Source: Mnemiopsis leidyi
Taxonomy: Eukaryota > Ctenophora > Tentaculata > Lobata > Bolinopsidae
Direction of reading: 5' to 3'
NCBI GenBank assembly: GCA_000226015.1
Contig: JH154719.1
Location: 68,881-99,805, forward strand
Length of the DNA: 30,925 bases
A program made the position numbers and the translations under genes. Positions 14,401 through 21,071 of the stretch are shown one piece after another. Position 1 is the first letter of the stretch. Every line of letters begins with the position of its first letter. The notes beneath the pieces were generated by a model that was given only the letters and a program-made list of their open reading frames with translations, was not told the DNA's origin and ran no database searches.

Positions 14401-16134
14401 CTCAACTACAGCAACTAAATTATCACATTATCACCTCTCAGTTTTGAGATCAGAGCAGTTTTTCTCAAGATCTTTGTTTTTCTTGAAGGCAGAGTCCTTC
14501 TCCACAATCACTTTATTTAGCTTATTTCTGAGAGTCAACAACTTTTTGTTAAGGGTAGAGACAGCTTCGTCAGTAATTTGACATGCTTTGTTAACTTTCC
14601 TGCGTTTAGCACCGCTCTCCTCTGTCTGAACAGCTGTGGTGAGACTGAGTTTCGACAAAAACTCTCGGTTTAGGGAATCGATTGAGTCATCAGTGTCTGT
14701 TACATTTGCAGCATCACTCTTTTCTAGGGAAATGTTTGTTGTGGCAGTTGTGGCGTCAATTTTCTTTACATTTACTGTCTCTGTTACTGTTGTAGCATCA
14801 GTTTTCTTTAGTGTTACAGTCTCTGTGGATGCATCAACAAATGAACTCTCAAGAATCTTCTCAAGATCAACATAAGAGGAATCAAAGTAGCCTTCATCAA
14901 CATCATCAGACTTTTTGTTGTTGTCAGGAAAGTCAGATTTGTCAGAAGTTACTCTGTCTGTGTTGATCTCTTTGGAGGTTACTACATCAGAATTTTCTTC
15001 ATTTGGACCCACTTTATCACAGTTTGCTTTATCAGAGTTGTCTTCATCAGATTTTACATTATCCGAGGGGGCATCGAGTAACACTATGGTTTTGTCTGAC
15101 GATATTACTTTAGGCAATTTGTCCTCATAGCAGCATTTCTCATCTTCTGTTTCTTCTACTTTCAGCAGCTGGATTTGCAATGCTTCTTTTGCATATTTTG
15201 TTTTTGATTTATCGTGGAATGAAGCTTCTGGCTTGATAACAGATAAGATGTCTGTCAAATCATGTTTCGCATTGTCTGTACTTTCTCCTGAGCTGCAACT
15301 CTCTCTGCCACTTTTAGACACCTCTAAATTATGAGACTCGTGATCTTTGTTTTTACTTTCAGGTATCTGAACAATGGGAAGAGCAGGCAGGTCTAATATT
15401 CTCTTGCAAGTAGGCACTTTGAAGGATGCTCTGCTTTTTCTTTTCTTTGGGGTGCGACGAGGGGATGGCTTAGGGGATATTGTCCCTGTAATAAGATAAA
15501 GTTACATAATTGAAATTGAAATTTAAATACTTTCAATTGCAACACTACTACAGTCATCCCCCGATTTACCGAGCTTCTCTGGGGAAAGCAAAAATGCACG
15601 GTAAATTGGGGGACCCGGTAAATCGGGGGAGTGCCATTTGGGGCCGAAATTGGGTCTAAATTGTCTCTTATATGTCTATATACCGTATTATGTGTCTATA
15701 AACCGTCTTTTTATCATTGGAACAATGCTAAATAAGTAAAAAATGTTAGTACGACTGTATTAAATAGTTTTGACAACAAAATTTAACAGTTGCCTTGGAA
15801 ATACTGAAGTTTGTACTGGGTCTATTGTTCTCCGGGTAAAATTTTGGGGGAAAGAAATGAGGCCCGGTAAATTTGGGGGCCTGGTAAATTGGGGCCCGGT
15901 AAATCGGGGGATGACTGTACTATACTTTTAACACTACTTCCAGTTCCAATCCACTTTTTACTGTTTATTTCACTTGAGGATTTATGTTCTCAATTATCTT
16001 TATGATGATGATTAAAAGGTTACATATATAAATTGAATGAACCTGGGTTATCACTTGTGTTATCGGCTTCAGATGGTTTGTAATGCCTCTTTTGTGTGGC
16101 AGTTATAAGGCCCTTCATATTCCAGCAATTCTAC
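614..16134 (-). CDS. Gene 1 span: 13-exon acidic/coiled-coil protein, 816 aa predicted
   Basis: The function is not recognised. Thirteen minus-strand coding segments, each bounded by AG and GT, concatenate in one frame (76+1051+82+118+89+150+175+110+231+108+139+89+33 = 2451 nt). The ATG is at 16118-16116 and the TAA at 616-614. Residues 27-44 are Pro/Lys/Arg-rich (PRRTPKKRK), like a nuclear localisation signal. Residues about 60-300 are acidic and rich in Ser, Thr and Asp, with degenerate repeats. Residues 310-313 (AVQT) and 327-330 (CQIT) resemble dynein light chain LC8 anchor motifs. From about residue 335 to 775 the protein is heptad-like and rich in Leu, Glu, Lys and Asn, so it is probably a long coiled coil. 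A short Pro/Cys/Arg tail follows. A centrosomal, kinetochore or other cytoskeletal scaffold is conceivable, but that is inference only. The intron from 11138 to 13007 contains 880 N, so an exon may be missing. Confidence 0.75.
719..985. repeat. Degenerate tandem repeat (GTAACTAGGTGACTA-like)
   Basis: The words 'gtaactaggtgactaa', 'taactatgtgactagatg' and 'gtaacaaggtaacgagg' recur every 15-25 bases with much divergence. It is an old minisatellite in the last intron of gene 1. Confidence 0.65.
1027..1115 (-). CDS. Gene 1 exon 12
   Basis: The acceptor is cccaccctag and the donor is AAAAG|GTAATG. The exon is 89 nt with two entry bases. Split codon D777 is completed with the last G of exon 11. 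Residues 778-806 start SPPQSQTVCPLRRKEDLPA. This stretch is Pro-, Cys- and Arg-containing and marks the end of the coiled coil. A nearer AG after CCTCCCCAG is an alternative acceptor but would break phase. Confidence 0.7.
1116..3056 (-). other. Gene 1 intron 11
   Basis: No coding segment or recognisable RNA gene was found here. A CpG-rich patch with GCGC words lies at about 2838-2880, inside otherwise AT-rich DNA. Both borders match GT..AG on the minus strand. Confidence 0.6.
3057..3195 (-). CDS. Gene 1 exon 11
   Basis: The acceptor is aatcattcag and the donor is ATTGG|GTAAGG. The exon is 139 nt, phase 0 in and 1 base out. It encodes residues 731-776, starting EKKNDSIKELNAKIEEMSKA. It is very Lys/Glu-rich and heptad-like, so it is the last coiled-coil segment. 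Confidence 0.85.
3196..4618 (-). other. Gene 1 intron 10
   Basis: No exon was found. It contains small local repeats only: CACTAGTCAG words at about 3750-3795 and a duplicated 'aaaaagtaagtaagtta' at 3848-3887. Confidence 0.55.
4619..4726 (-). CDS. Gene 1 exon 10
   Basis: The acceptor is aactttccag and the donor is GTT|GTGAGT. The exon is 108 nt, phase 0/0, residues 695-730, starting IEDLNSSLSSANVSIQDLHS. It is an amphipathic coiled-coil segment with no internal stop, and it joins exon 9 in frame. Confidence 0.85.
4742..5008. repeat. Nested tandem repeat, about 124-bp unit
   Basis: The word taaataatcaacggt starts at about 4742, 4807, 4866, 4931 and 4989. The alternating spacings of about 65 and 59 bases make two copies of a 124-bp higher-order unit. 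It lies in gene 1 intron 9, directly next to exon 10. The copies are nearly identical, so the duplication is recent. Confidence 0.9.
5094..5324 (-). CDS. Gene 1 exon 9
   Basis: The acceptor is atatctccag and the donor is AAACAG|GTTAAT. The exon is 231 nt, phase 0/0, residues 618-694. It includes LWARVEELRERCAEQTD and later LRRTNDLLNERVESLQKSLD. The heptad periodicity is clear. It is the second-longest exon and one of the clearest coding segments in the window. Confidence 0.92.
5400..5412. repeat. Poly-G run
   Basis: A short uninterrupted G homopolymer in gene 1 intron 8. It is a likely site of sequencing-length error and strand-asymmetric structure. Confidence 0.8.
5811..5972. repeat. GC-rich degenerate tandem repeat
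   Basis: The words ggcggtttacatcttgc and gttaaggcgctgacat recur with variation about four times in 160 bases. The tract is markedly GC-rich inside an AT-rich intron. Confidence 0.8.
5975..6240. repeat. Dispersed repeat, copy A
   Basis: This copy is co-linear with 7060-7400. Shared blocks include 'gtacttatagt', 'gattatacc', a Ttcagtaatt/ctga block, a 'caacac.ttagt.gt' block and 'atatcacgtgat' ('agtatcacgtgatt' here). Divergence is substantial. The family is unknown. Confidence 0.65.
6716..6767. other. Strong hairpin: 20-bp arms, 12-nt loop
   Basis: Arm 6716-6735 (aagaaacttcacaacgtatt) and arm 6748-6767 (aatacgtcgtgaagtttctt) are inverted copies with one difference. As plus-strand RNA the difference is an A.C mismatch. 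As minus-strand RNA, which is the sense of gene 1, it is a G.U wobble, so all 20 pairs can form. It lies in gene 1 intron 8. Confidence 0.85.
7060..7400. repeat. Dispersed repeat, copy B
   Basis: Partner of copy A at 5975-6240, in the same orientation. It carries an extra local array (7146-7190) and a TATCACGTGAT core at about 7333. Both copies sit in intron 8 of gene 1. Confidence 0.65.
7146..7190. repeat. Triplicated 15-bp tandem repeat
   Basis: Three perfect consecutive copies of aggttgttccttgtg (the first with t for a at the start) inside dispersed repeat copy B. Copy A lacks it. Confidence 0.9.
7560..7669 (-). CDS. Gene 1 exon 8
   Basis: The acceptor is aacattcag and the donor is ACACAG|GTCAGT. 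The exon is 110 nt with two entry bases, giving split codon E581. Residues 582-617 start MLRNEVDKLHIELTNTRSAH. It is a coiled coil. The entry phase matches exon 7 and the exit phase matches exon 9. Confidence 0.88.
7819..7993 (-). CDS. Gene 1 exon 7
   Basis: The acceptor is acatttgcag and the donor is GCGTCG|GTAAGT. The exon is 175 nt, phase 0 in and 1 base out, residues 523-580. Coiled coil (EHQETLEEMRYLRLSVKRSA) is interrupted by a short Asp/Ser/Gly-rich spacer (GDTRGDASSDSCGDTADD), then returns to coiled coil. The spacer looks like a hinge. Confidence 0.9.
7994..8984 (-). other. Gene 1 intron 6, left part
   Basis: No exon or structured RNA was recognised. It contains palindromic E-box-like words such as gtcacgtgat at about 8387. 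The open frames across it have no coding character. Confidence 0.5.
8986..9143. mobile_element. Foldback MITE-like element with TCACGTGA core
   Basis: The ends aatggacgtcagaat (8986-9000) and attctgacatccatt (9129-9143) are inverted with 14 of 15 matches. The similarity continues inward: 'agttggaaatctttcccatcaggtgacag' on the left matches the reverse complement of the right arm with scattered changes. Nearly the whole 158 bp is therefore an imperfect hairpin. It carries no coding capacity. Confidence 0.7.
9144..10486 (-). other. Gene 1 intron 6, middle part
   Basis: Unremarkable AT-rich sequence. The open frames seen on both strands lack splice-bounded coding character and recognisable motifs. 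Confidence 0.5.
10487..10692. repeat. Minisatellite, about 30-bp unit
   Basis: The unit 'gcgttaactaacaacatt' plus 'tcaga' or 'tgaga' repeats about seven times at 30-bp spacing. Being a multiple of three, it yields a spurious LLVNASEM peptide repeat on the minus strand. Confidence 0.92.
10698..10983. repeat. Minisatellite, 28-bp unit
   Basis: About ten near-perfect head-to-tail copies of a 28-bp unit containing aaacattatatatctgatat. Two copies have a 4-base insertion (gatcatataag), at about 10767 and 10969. It stops within a few bases of the gene 1 exon 6 donor. There are no unique spacers, so it is not CRISPR-like. Confidence 0.95.
10988..11137 (-). CDS. Gene 1 exon 6
   Basis: The acceptor is aaccttgcag and the donor is ACTCAG|GTTGGT. 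The exon is 150 nt, phase 0/0, residues 473-522, starting GQLCALRRISRNYDECKDSV. It is a coiled-coil segment. The upstream intron contains the assembly gap, so an additional phase-0 exon between exons 5 and 6 cannot be excluded. Confidence 0.88.
11160..11414. repeat. TAG-rich minisatellite ending in (TA)n
   Basis: Degenerate 15-base units such as 'agtagtatagctgta' repeat from about 11160. They become a (TA)n tract from 11381 that runs into the gap. Confidence 0.9.
11415..12294. other. Assembly gap (880 N)
   Basis: 880 unknown bases between a (TA)n tract and a truncated LINE. Any open frame through it is meaningless. The missing sequence is probably the rest of the array and the 5' part of the LINE. 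Confidence 0.99.
12295..12700 (+). mobile_element. Non-LTR retrotransposon (LINE) 3' end
   Basis: The frame from 12296 to the TGA ending at 12562 encodes the C-terminal end of a LINE ORF2 (reverse transcriptase protein). It opens with NNLAPDYLKDLI. Later it contains the diagnostic SHSGPEIWNSLPYELRSLSS and FKSRLKTHFF, the conserved tail of CR1/L2/Jockey-type polymerases. The 3' UTR ends in a TTTATTTA-rich tail. The 5' part falls in the gap. It is antisense to gene 1 and lies in its intron 5. The retained part has no frameshift or stop. Confidence 0.85.
12320..12562 (+). CDS. LINE ORF2 C-terminal fragment
   Basis: This is the intact final part of a retrotransposon polymerase frame, downstream of the reverse transcriptase domain. 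The function of this short tail in the family is unclear. The true frame begins further 5', inside the gap, so the apparent start is artificial. Confidence 0.75.
   Translation: MKDLISLREIKRRSSRLDNDFFMLKKPSKCNFSRSDAAFSHSGPEIWNSLPYELRSLSSIDIFKSRLKTHFFNLAFEDVE
12699..12778. repeat. TAG-rich minisatellite, right-hand part
   Basis: The 'gtagtatagctatag' units seen before the gap resume right after the LINE tail. The element therefore appears to have inserted into one array. Confidence 0.8.
13008..13096 (-). CDS. Gene 1 exon 5
   Basis: The acceptor is taaattttcag and the donor is CTCAAT|GTAAGT. The exon is 89 nt with two entry bases, giving split codon E443. Residues 444-472 start YRELEMLRVDNIRLLHDNRA. 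It is a coiled coil. Confidence 0.88.
13397..13514 (-). CDS. Gene 1 exon 4
   Basis: The acceptor is gtttctttcag and the donor is AAATG|GTATAT. The exon is 118 nt, phase 0 in and 1 base out, residues 404-442, starting VEQKECHVATLKESLLLRDK. The donor lacks G at position +5 and is weaker than the others, but the phase fits exon 5 exactly. Confidence 0.85.
13905..14037. repeat. ACAGTAACAGAAAC low-complexity tract
   Basis: An interspersed (R)ACAG tract, purine-rich on the plus strand. In the minus-strand transcript it is pyrimidine-rich and lies just downstream of the exon 3 donor. Confidence 0.8.
14041..14122 (-). CDS. Gene 1 exon 3
   Basis: The acceptor is cattgcag and the donor is GAGAAG|GTATTT. 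The exon is 82 nt. One entry base completes R376. Residues 377-403 start LSLLAQTEALQTECVKKMYD. It is a coiled coil. Confidence 0.85.
14435..15485 (-). CDS. Gene 1 exon 2 (large acidic exon)
   Basis: The acceptor is cttattacag and the donor is GAGAG|GTGATA. The 1051-nt exon covers residues 27-375. It opens with a basic patch (SPRRTPKKRKSRASFKVP). A long acidic, Ser/Thr/Asp-rich low-complexity segment follows, with imperfect repeats around NSDK/TSDK and around TETV.(L/V)KK.DATT. Next come AVQTE (from 310), a KRRK basic patch (319-322) and CQIT (327-330). The first coiled coil ends the exon. The acidic repeats are absent from the other exons. Confidence 0.93.
15551..15917. mobile_element. MITE with TA target duplication, pogo/mariner-like
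   Basis: Perfect 21-bp terminal inverted repeats begin CAGTCATCCCCCGATTTACC, at 15551-15571 and 15897-15917. They are flanked by TA at 15549-15550 and at 15918-15919. A CAGT.. terminus with TA duplication matches the Tc1/mariner superfamily, pogo/Tigger type. The element is 367 bp, non-coding, and in gene 1 intron 1. Extra 'ccggtaaatcggggga' motifs lie inside both ends. Confidence 0.92.
16043..16118 (-). CDS. Gene 1 exon 1 (first coding exon)
   Basis: The ATG at 16118-16116 has A at -3. It opens MKGLITATQKRHYKPSEADN and ends CCAG|GTTCAT with one base out, completing G26 with exon 2. A strong acceptor (cctcctcttgcag) lies 16 nt upstream. An in-frame TAG lies between that acceptor and the ATG, which supports this start and implies a non-coding exon, or a trans-splice site, further upstream. 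Confidence 0.72.
16119..16134 (-). other. Short 5' UTR segment with upstream splice acceptor
   Basis: Sixteen bases between a good acceptor (polypyrimidine then gcag) and the gene 1 ATG. The upstream 5' UTR exon and promoter were not located. Confidence 0.5.
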
Positions 16135-16699
16135 CTGCAAGAGGAGGTCTAACATAAAAATTATGCAATTCAGATAAGTAATTGTGATCATCAGAGCAGT
16201 CGCCATTATTTAAAAATAGCAAATGCCTGGATGACAAAGTTTATTTCTAACTCATATTTACCAGTATTAAAAAGTTAAGATCCTGGTTTCCATTGCACTT
16301 GCTTTTGTTGTAATTCTATACCATAGAAGCTGGGAGAGAATGACTTTTGAAACAATTCTCTGAAATTAAATACACAGAAAATATAATCTGACGTTGTAAT
16401 TCTGAAATTAAATACAAACAAAATTAAATTGCCACTGAGAATATCTGGCACCAAGGATTGATTGGGAATTGGTCTGAAGTACCAGTTAATGTTTACTAAA
16501 AAGGTATACTACAGCAATAATATAATTTATTATTTATTTAAAATAGGACCAGAAAAATTCTGTGACAGCTATCCAGCCATGTGGGTATCATATTTCATGG
16601 CATATGAAATTCATATGAGTTCTTAGTCTCTTGCCCCTCGCAAAACAGTATGCACCTTGTGTTCTTAAAAGTCAAACCAAATTAAATCAAAAGCCACGC
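16135..16699. other. Intergenic or gene 1 5' region
   Basis: AT-rich, no recognisable feature. The upstream non-coding exon and promoter of gene 1 would be sought here. Confidence 0.4.
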
Positions 16700-16980
16700 A
16701 CTTTTCAAACGGTCAAAACTGAGAGAAATGGCTGCTGAGGGTTGCACAGTGGAGGGTGTAATGTCGACTTGACATCCAGGCTCTTCTCCAGTGCTGATGA
16801 TCTTTAACCAAGAAGTCTTTCTGTGCTCAACCTTTACATCGATTTTTGAAAAGCTCTTTAAGAAATGCTCTAAGGATCCTGTCTGTCACTGAGCTGTTTC
16901 CGTGTCTTACTGCTTTTTTTCTGACTGCTTTTGATTTGTCCCTTCTCTATAAGGTAGAAGAGTTCTGGTTCCATCCTCAT
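16700..16980 (-). pseudogene. Possible decayed coding fragment, unknown
   Basis: The minus strand from 16980 opens MRMEPELFYLIEKGQIKSSQ and stays open for about 36 codons. A second frame then continues with SLEHFLKSFSKIDVKVEHRK and on to about 16700. The composition looks coding but needs a frameshift. No family was recognised. It may belong to the retroelement debris beside it. Confidence 0.3.
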
Positions 16981-17202
16981 CTTTTGGGATGGTATTAGAC
17001 ATCAAGAGAGAAACCCCTGTCAACTCTCTGTCAGTCAACTTTGAGTGTCACCCCATCAGATCCCGTCATTTAACCTGCATGAGGTCCAACCAACATGACA
17101 GACCCTGGGGCCTGACACAGCCCTAGAAACAAACAGTTGACACATCAATTTTGGTCACTCACAATTCATGATATGCACCCACTCATGTCACCACCTTTAA
17201 CT

Positions 17203-17315
17203 GCCGCTAGTCATCTTCTAGCCACTCATATTATGAGTGTTTGAATCGTAACCCCTGCCGCTAGTCGTTTTCTAGCCGCTCATCTGATGAGTGTATGATT
17301 CGTGTTTCACTTGAT
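17203..17315. repeat. Duplicated segment with ATGAGT palindromes
   Basis: 'ctgccgctagtc.t.ttctagcc.ctcat' followed by 'atgagtgt' and 'attcgt' occurs twice, about 67 bases apart. Each copy holds a small inverted repeat (actcat..atgagt). Confidence 0.8.
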
Positions 17316-17759
17316 TCATAATCCTCCGCCCAGCACAGTGGAACATCAAACAAAACCAGACAAGGGGAACTGGTAAAGACTTACTCAGAAATGTGCCTTA
17401 AACAAAACGCCACATATCAGATACAACCATGGAAAAACCCCCCTATCAGCATCATATAAAAGCGCGCTTGTCGCTGGACGCACACAGCAAAACAAGCACT
17501 TTCCAACAATATAAACCCAACACATAACTCCAGGCAAATCACACCAGATCGAGTAATACCAGTACCACACTTGATCCCCTCACGCACACTAATCGCAAGC
17601 CTCAACCCCGAGGATTACCTAGCAGGTAGTACCTCGTAGTATTCACTACCACTATTCCAGAAGGGTGTCTCGACACCTGACTCCCAATGGGTTCTAGAAG
17701 TCCTCCAATGACGGATCACTATGGTGGATGTCCTTAGGGACATCACTGATCCACAAGGG
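17316..17759. other. Intergenic, no assigned feature
   Basis: No coding or RNA feature could be supported. It may be part of the decayed retroelement to its right. Confidence 0.35.
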
Positions 17760-18375
17760 TCATAACCACGTTATGTCCTCCAGAAGTACCAACCCCCACC
17801 CCAGCCGGGTACGGTCTATGCCTGTAATCCGGAGGAGCTCCTTGAAACTTAAGCCACAAGGCAGGTCCGTAGCCTCTTTCTCAAAATGGGGGGGCCAAAG
17901 TGAGTGCCCATAGACAAAAAAGTGCTCATCTTCTCTTTCAACTTCTCCACAACTTCGTCCTTGCAACACGCTGTTCAACTGTGATTCTAACCAGCCTGAT
18001 GCACACAGTTTTATTCAATGGTATCCGTTTTAACTTTATAGCACCAGACAGCACACTGACAGCTGCTTCTTTGTTCTTGAGGGAGACATTAACGGGGCAA
18101 CACGTGTCTGATCACATTGCTCCTATTCTGGTGAAGTCCTTTACAGTAGATGTACTGCCCCCTAAACACTGGTTCATGATCGCCTGATCAGATACACGTA
18201 AATTGTCATCCCCTGCTTCATGAAGTCCGAAAATTGAAAATGAGTAGGTTTCAGCAGTGTTGATCCTCTCCAATGGCTGTTTTGACTGCATGCTGAATGG
18301 ATTGAGTAGTCAACTGTTTCTTACTCTCAGACAACACCTTATCTCTGATTGGACCTCCTCGCCCTTACACTGAAG
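17760..18375 (-). pseudogene. Decayed non-LTR retrotransposon ORF1-like fragment
   Basis: Read on the minus strand with frameshifts, successive segments are KQLTTQSIQHAVKTAIGED, then TYSFSIFGLHEAGDD, then DQAIMNQCLGGST and FTRIGAM. After an in-frame stop come PVNVSLKNKEAAVSVLSGA and IRLVRITVEQRVARTKL, then a shifted frame with EDEHFFVYG. This order (xxxFGL, RxG, RPV.V.L...AVLSGAK.L, TPEER..R.KL, H.FV.G) matches the ORF1-like protein of many invertebrate non-LTR elements. At least two frame changes and stops make it dead. Family assignment is from memory of the motif order. Confidence 0.55.
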
Positions 18376-18664
18376 TATGTATGCAGCTGACAGCTGAGCA
18401 CCATGGCGCCATGCCTGTGCAACAACAGGTTGTAACTATGCACATTAACCTCAGAAATGTAACAAAATAACCTAGTATTTACTTAAAACCAATCATGAAC
18501 ATCAGAACATTTCAAAATCCCAGATTTTTTAAATTTTTACGAGTTGTAAGGCGATTGATCTCAGATCTGATGCGAATTTATAAAGTTAAACAAGCTAATT
18601 TTATCACATTAAAAATATAATCCTTTCAATGAATCTATGCTGAACATTATTTTTTGGTTAATAG

Positions 18665-19583
18665 GACTTTTGTCGCGGTGATACCCGACTCATGCAGCTA
18701 ACGGTAGACGGATATAATCTCGTCAATAGAACTTAAGTGACAGAGTTATGTGGGTTTGCAAAGCATTATAGACTGAAGTCCTTTTGTTTGACTTTGTCGC
18801 GGTGATACCCGACTCACGCAGCTAAAGCTGAACGAGAACGGTAAACGGTACTCGTTTCGTTAGAACGGTAAACGGATATAATCTCGTCAAGATTGACTTT
18901 TAACATGAACATAACCCTTCATCAGAAAAAAACTTTTGTAGACCCACGTCAGGCAAGACTTTTGTTTGCGCGTCGGATCGTTCTCAGTGCTGCCATTGAC
19001 GCGGACGATTGCAGCACACAAAAGGGCTCTAGGTAGTGCAATGTCATATTTTGAGCGCCGCGCGAGGCAGGATGACGAAATGATATCCGTTTAACTTTCT
19101 CATGAACGGAGAGCTGCGAGCGGCCGCGCGCGAGTCGGGAAACACCACGACAAGCGGTGGGTCACAACGTAATTCAAAACAACTATTTTTAAATGTTGTG
19201 GCCATTACGCGTTTTTACGCATTTCTGTTATACTTTTAAAAAATTAAAAAAATTTGGGGCGCGGCCGACCACGCTTGTCAGACGTTGCTTGACCTGCTGC
19301 CATGCTACACGTACTGCATAGCCCTGCTGCCGCGAAGAAGCAGCCTCCGGCGCGCGCACAGCGTGAGACAATTGCTGCCGTAAAGCGCGCGAGTCTTGCT
19401 ACACGTTGCATAGCCCTGCTGCCACGAAGCGGCAGCCTCCGGCTCGCGCGAAGTGGCGTGGCCGCCCGCGGTCACAACGTGAGACAACGCGAGTCGGGTA
19501 TTGACGAGATGATATCCGTCTAACGTTCTAGGAGAGCAAAAAACTGCGAGCCGCGCGCGGGTCGGGTAACATCTCGACAAGTC
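18665..19583. mobile_element. Nested inverted-repeat (foldback) structure, CpG-rich
   Basis: Four related modules occur. Two are on the left, 18665-18728 and 18789-18890 ('gtcgcggtgatacccgactca' then 'acggatataatctcgtcaa'). Two are inverted on the right, 19074-19157 and 19503-19583 ('gacgagatgatatccgtcta', then 'gcgcgggtcgggtaacat', 'ctcgacaagtc'). Outer and inner modules pair, so the region could fold as a nested stem. No transposase frame is present. Confidence 0.7.
19301..19470. repeat. Direct repeat with GCTGCC..GGCAGC hairpin
   Basis: 'gctacacgt..tgcatagccctgctgcc.cgaag..gcagcctccgg' occurs at about 19303 and 19397. The core is a short palindrome. A third, inverted relative (gaggctgccaatttgcggcaacagggctaggca) lies at about 20308-20340, and a partial one at about 20187-20203. 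Confidence 0.8.
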
Positions 19584-19942
19584 GGGTACGGTATAACACG
19601 TCGACAACGTAGTTTTCAATTCAAATTTAATTTGAATTGAATATGGGCCGCAACGTAAGGCAAGCCACAGGGCTATGTTGGCTTAGCAATGGAATGACAA
19701 TTTACTTTGGCAATCGTATCTGTAATCGTAAACGCACACTCCAATTAGTACCACGTGTTAAATTTCAGAAGGCATTAATTTCCTCCAACTGTTGTAGTTG
19801 TACGGCAGCGCGCACACTCCTGACATTGTATTTAACGGGCGATGCGCGTCCACGATTCTTTGAATCTTAGCGTCATTACGCTTCGCTCGAGGAGCAGGTG
19901 TGACGCGCGCGAAGCGATGACGGTAGGTTGTAAGCCTACAAA

Positions 19943-20100
19943 CATTGTATTCGCTTCGAATGAGGGTCGGACAAAGTCAGACAACTCCAAAGGCTACTAT
20001 ACTAGTCGAGTCAACCAACACTACAGTGTTTCTCTTAGCTCAAGAGAACTCTTTTGTTTTGTCTGACTTTGTCAGACCCTTGCATTTGAAGCGAGAATAA
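19943..20100. mobile_element. Short inverted-repeat element, about 150 bp
   Basis: 'gggtcggacaaagtcagac' at about 19964 is inverted at about 20061 ('gtctgactttgtcagaccc', 18 of 19). Flanking 'ttcgcttcgaatga' and 'ttgaagcgagaata' extend the pairing outward. This is a MITE-like foldback without coding capacity. Confidence 0.65.
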
Positions 20101-20345
20101 AATGACGGGAGGGTGCACGCTTCTGTACAACTCTCGTTGGACTTGAAACTTTTATAATAAACTGTTTGCGGATATCATAAGCTTTGCCTTGCGAAGTGGC
20201 AGCCCCCGAGAGGAGAGGAAGAAAAAGATGGGCAAGATAAAGTGTACAACACTAAGATAACCACTTACATTAACTTGCAACATGTTTTACGTTGTGACGA
20301 CATCGTGGAGGCTGCCAATTTGCGGCAACAGGGCTAGGCACCGTC

Positions 20346-21071
20346 TACAGCAATCTCAAACAAGACAAACACGAATTATAATTATATAGGTACACAAAAT
20401 TAGTTCACAAAAGTAGGGGTACAAAACGTTGGGTGTTACACTCTGTGTAGTCAGTATCAATTAAAATATCTACTATTGAGTATAGTAATATAATATTTCT
20501 TCACCTTCATTTCTAATAGTAATAGTGATCTAATTCTATATCAGTTTCTAATTCTCCATATAATAATTTTTGAAAATAACTTCACCCAAACAAGGTAAGC
20601 AAATTTAAAAATTCAATACATAAATTATTAAAACGGTAGCGATTTCAGGAACAACAGCCTAGCCAGGCGAAAATTTAGTAATTTAGCCAGCACAGAAGAG
20701 CATAATCTTCGTTACATCAATCAATCATCAGTGATAAATTATTTCATAAGTATTGATGTATGCATGGTTTACAAAAGTTATAAATATAAGTTCAATGAAA
20801 GTACTGTTTAGAGTAGTATTTTGTAAAGATTATGATGTTTTTTAAAGGAATTTGAGTTGTGCCACTTGAATTGTAGCTATGTTAGATACTGTACATGATG
20901 TATATAACAACTATAACTATAAGTTTTAAAGTTAAAGCTATAGACTTATATTACCATCCAAAGCACTAATTTGTTTATTTAGCCCACAAATATACCTCTT
21001 TACTAAATACTAAATCAATATAATCTACGAACATTTACGCCACAAAATGTTTAAAAAAAGCAATGTCGGCC
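20346..21071. other. Intergenic, no assigned feature
   Basis: AT-rich DNA with no coding segment, RNA gene or clear repeat recognised. Confidence 0.5.

Noticed and set aside
14363..15130. Plus-strand open frames opposite gene 1 exons 2
   Set aside because: Antisense shadows of a low-complexity coding exon; no splice sites or motifs support them.
19302..19619. Open frames of 73 and 104 codons in the CpG-rich region
   Set aside because: Explained by GC-rich repeat modules with few stop codons; no conserved features.
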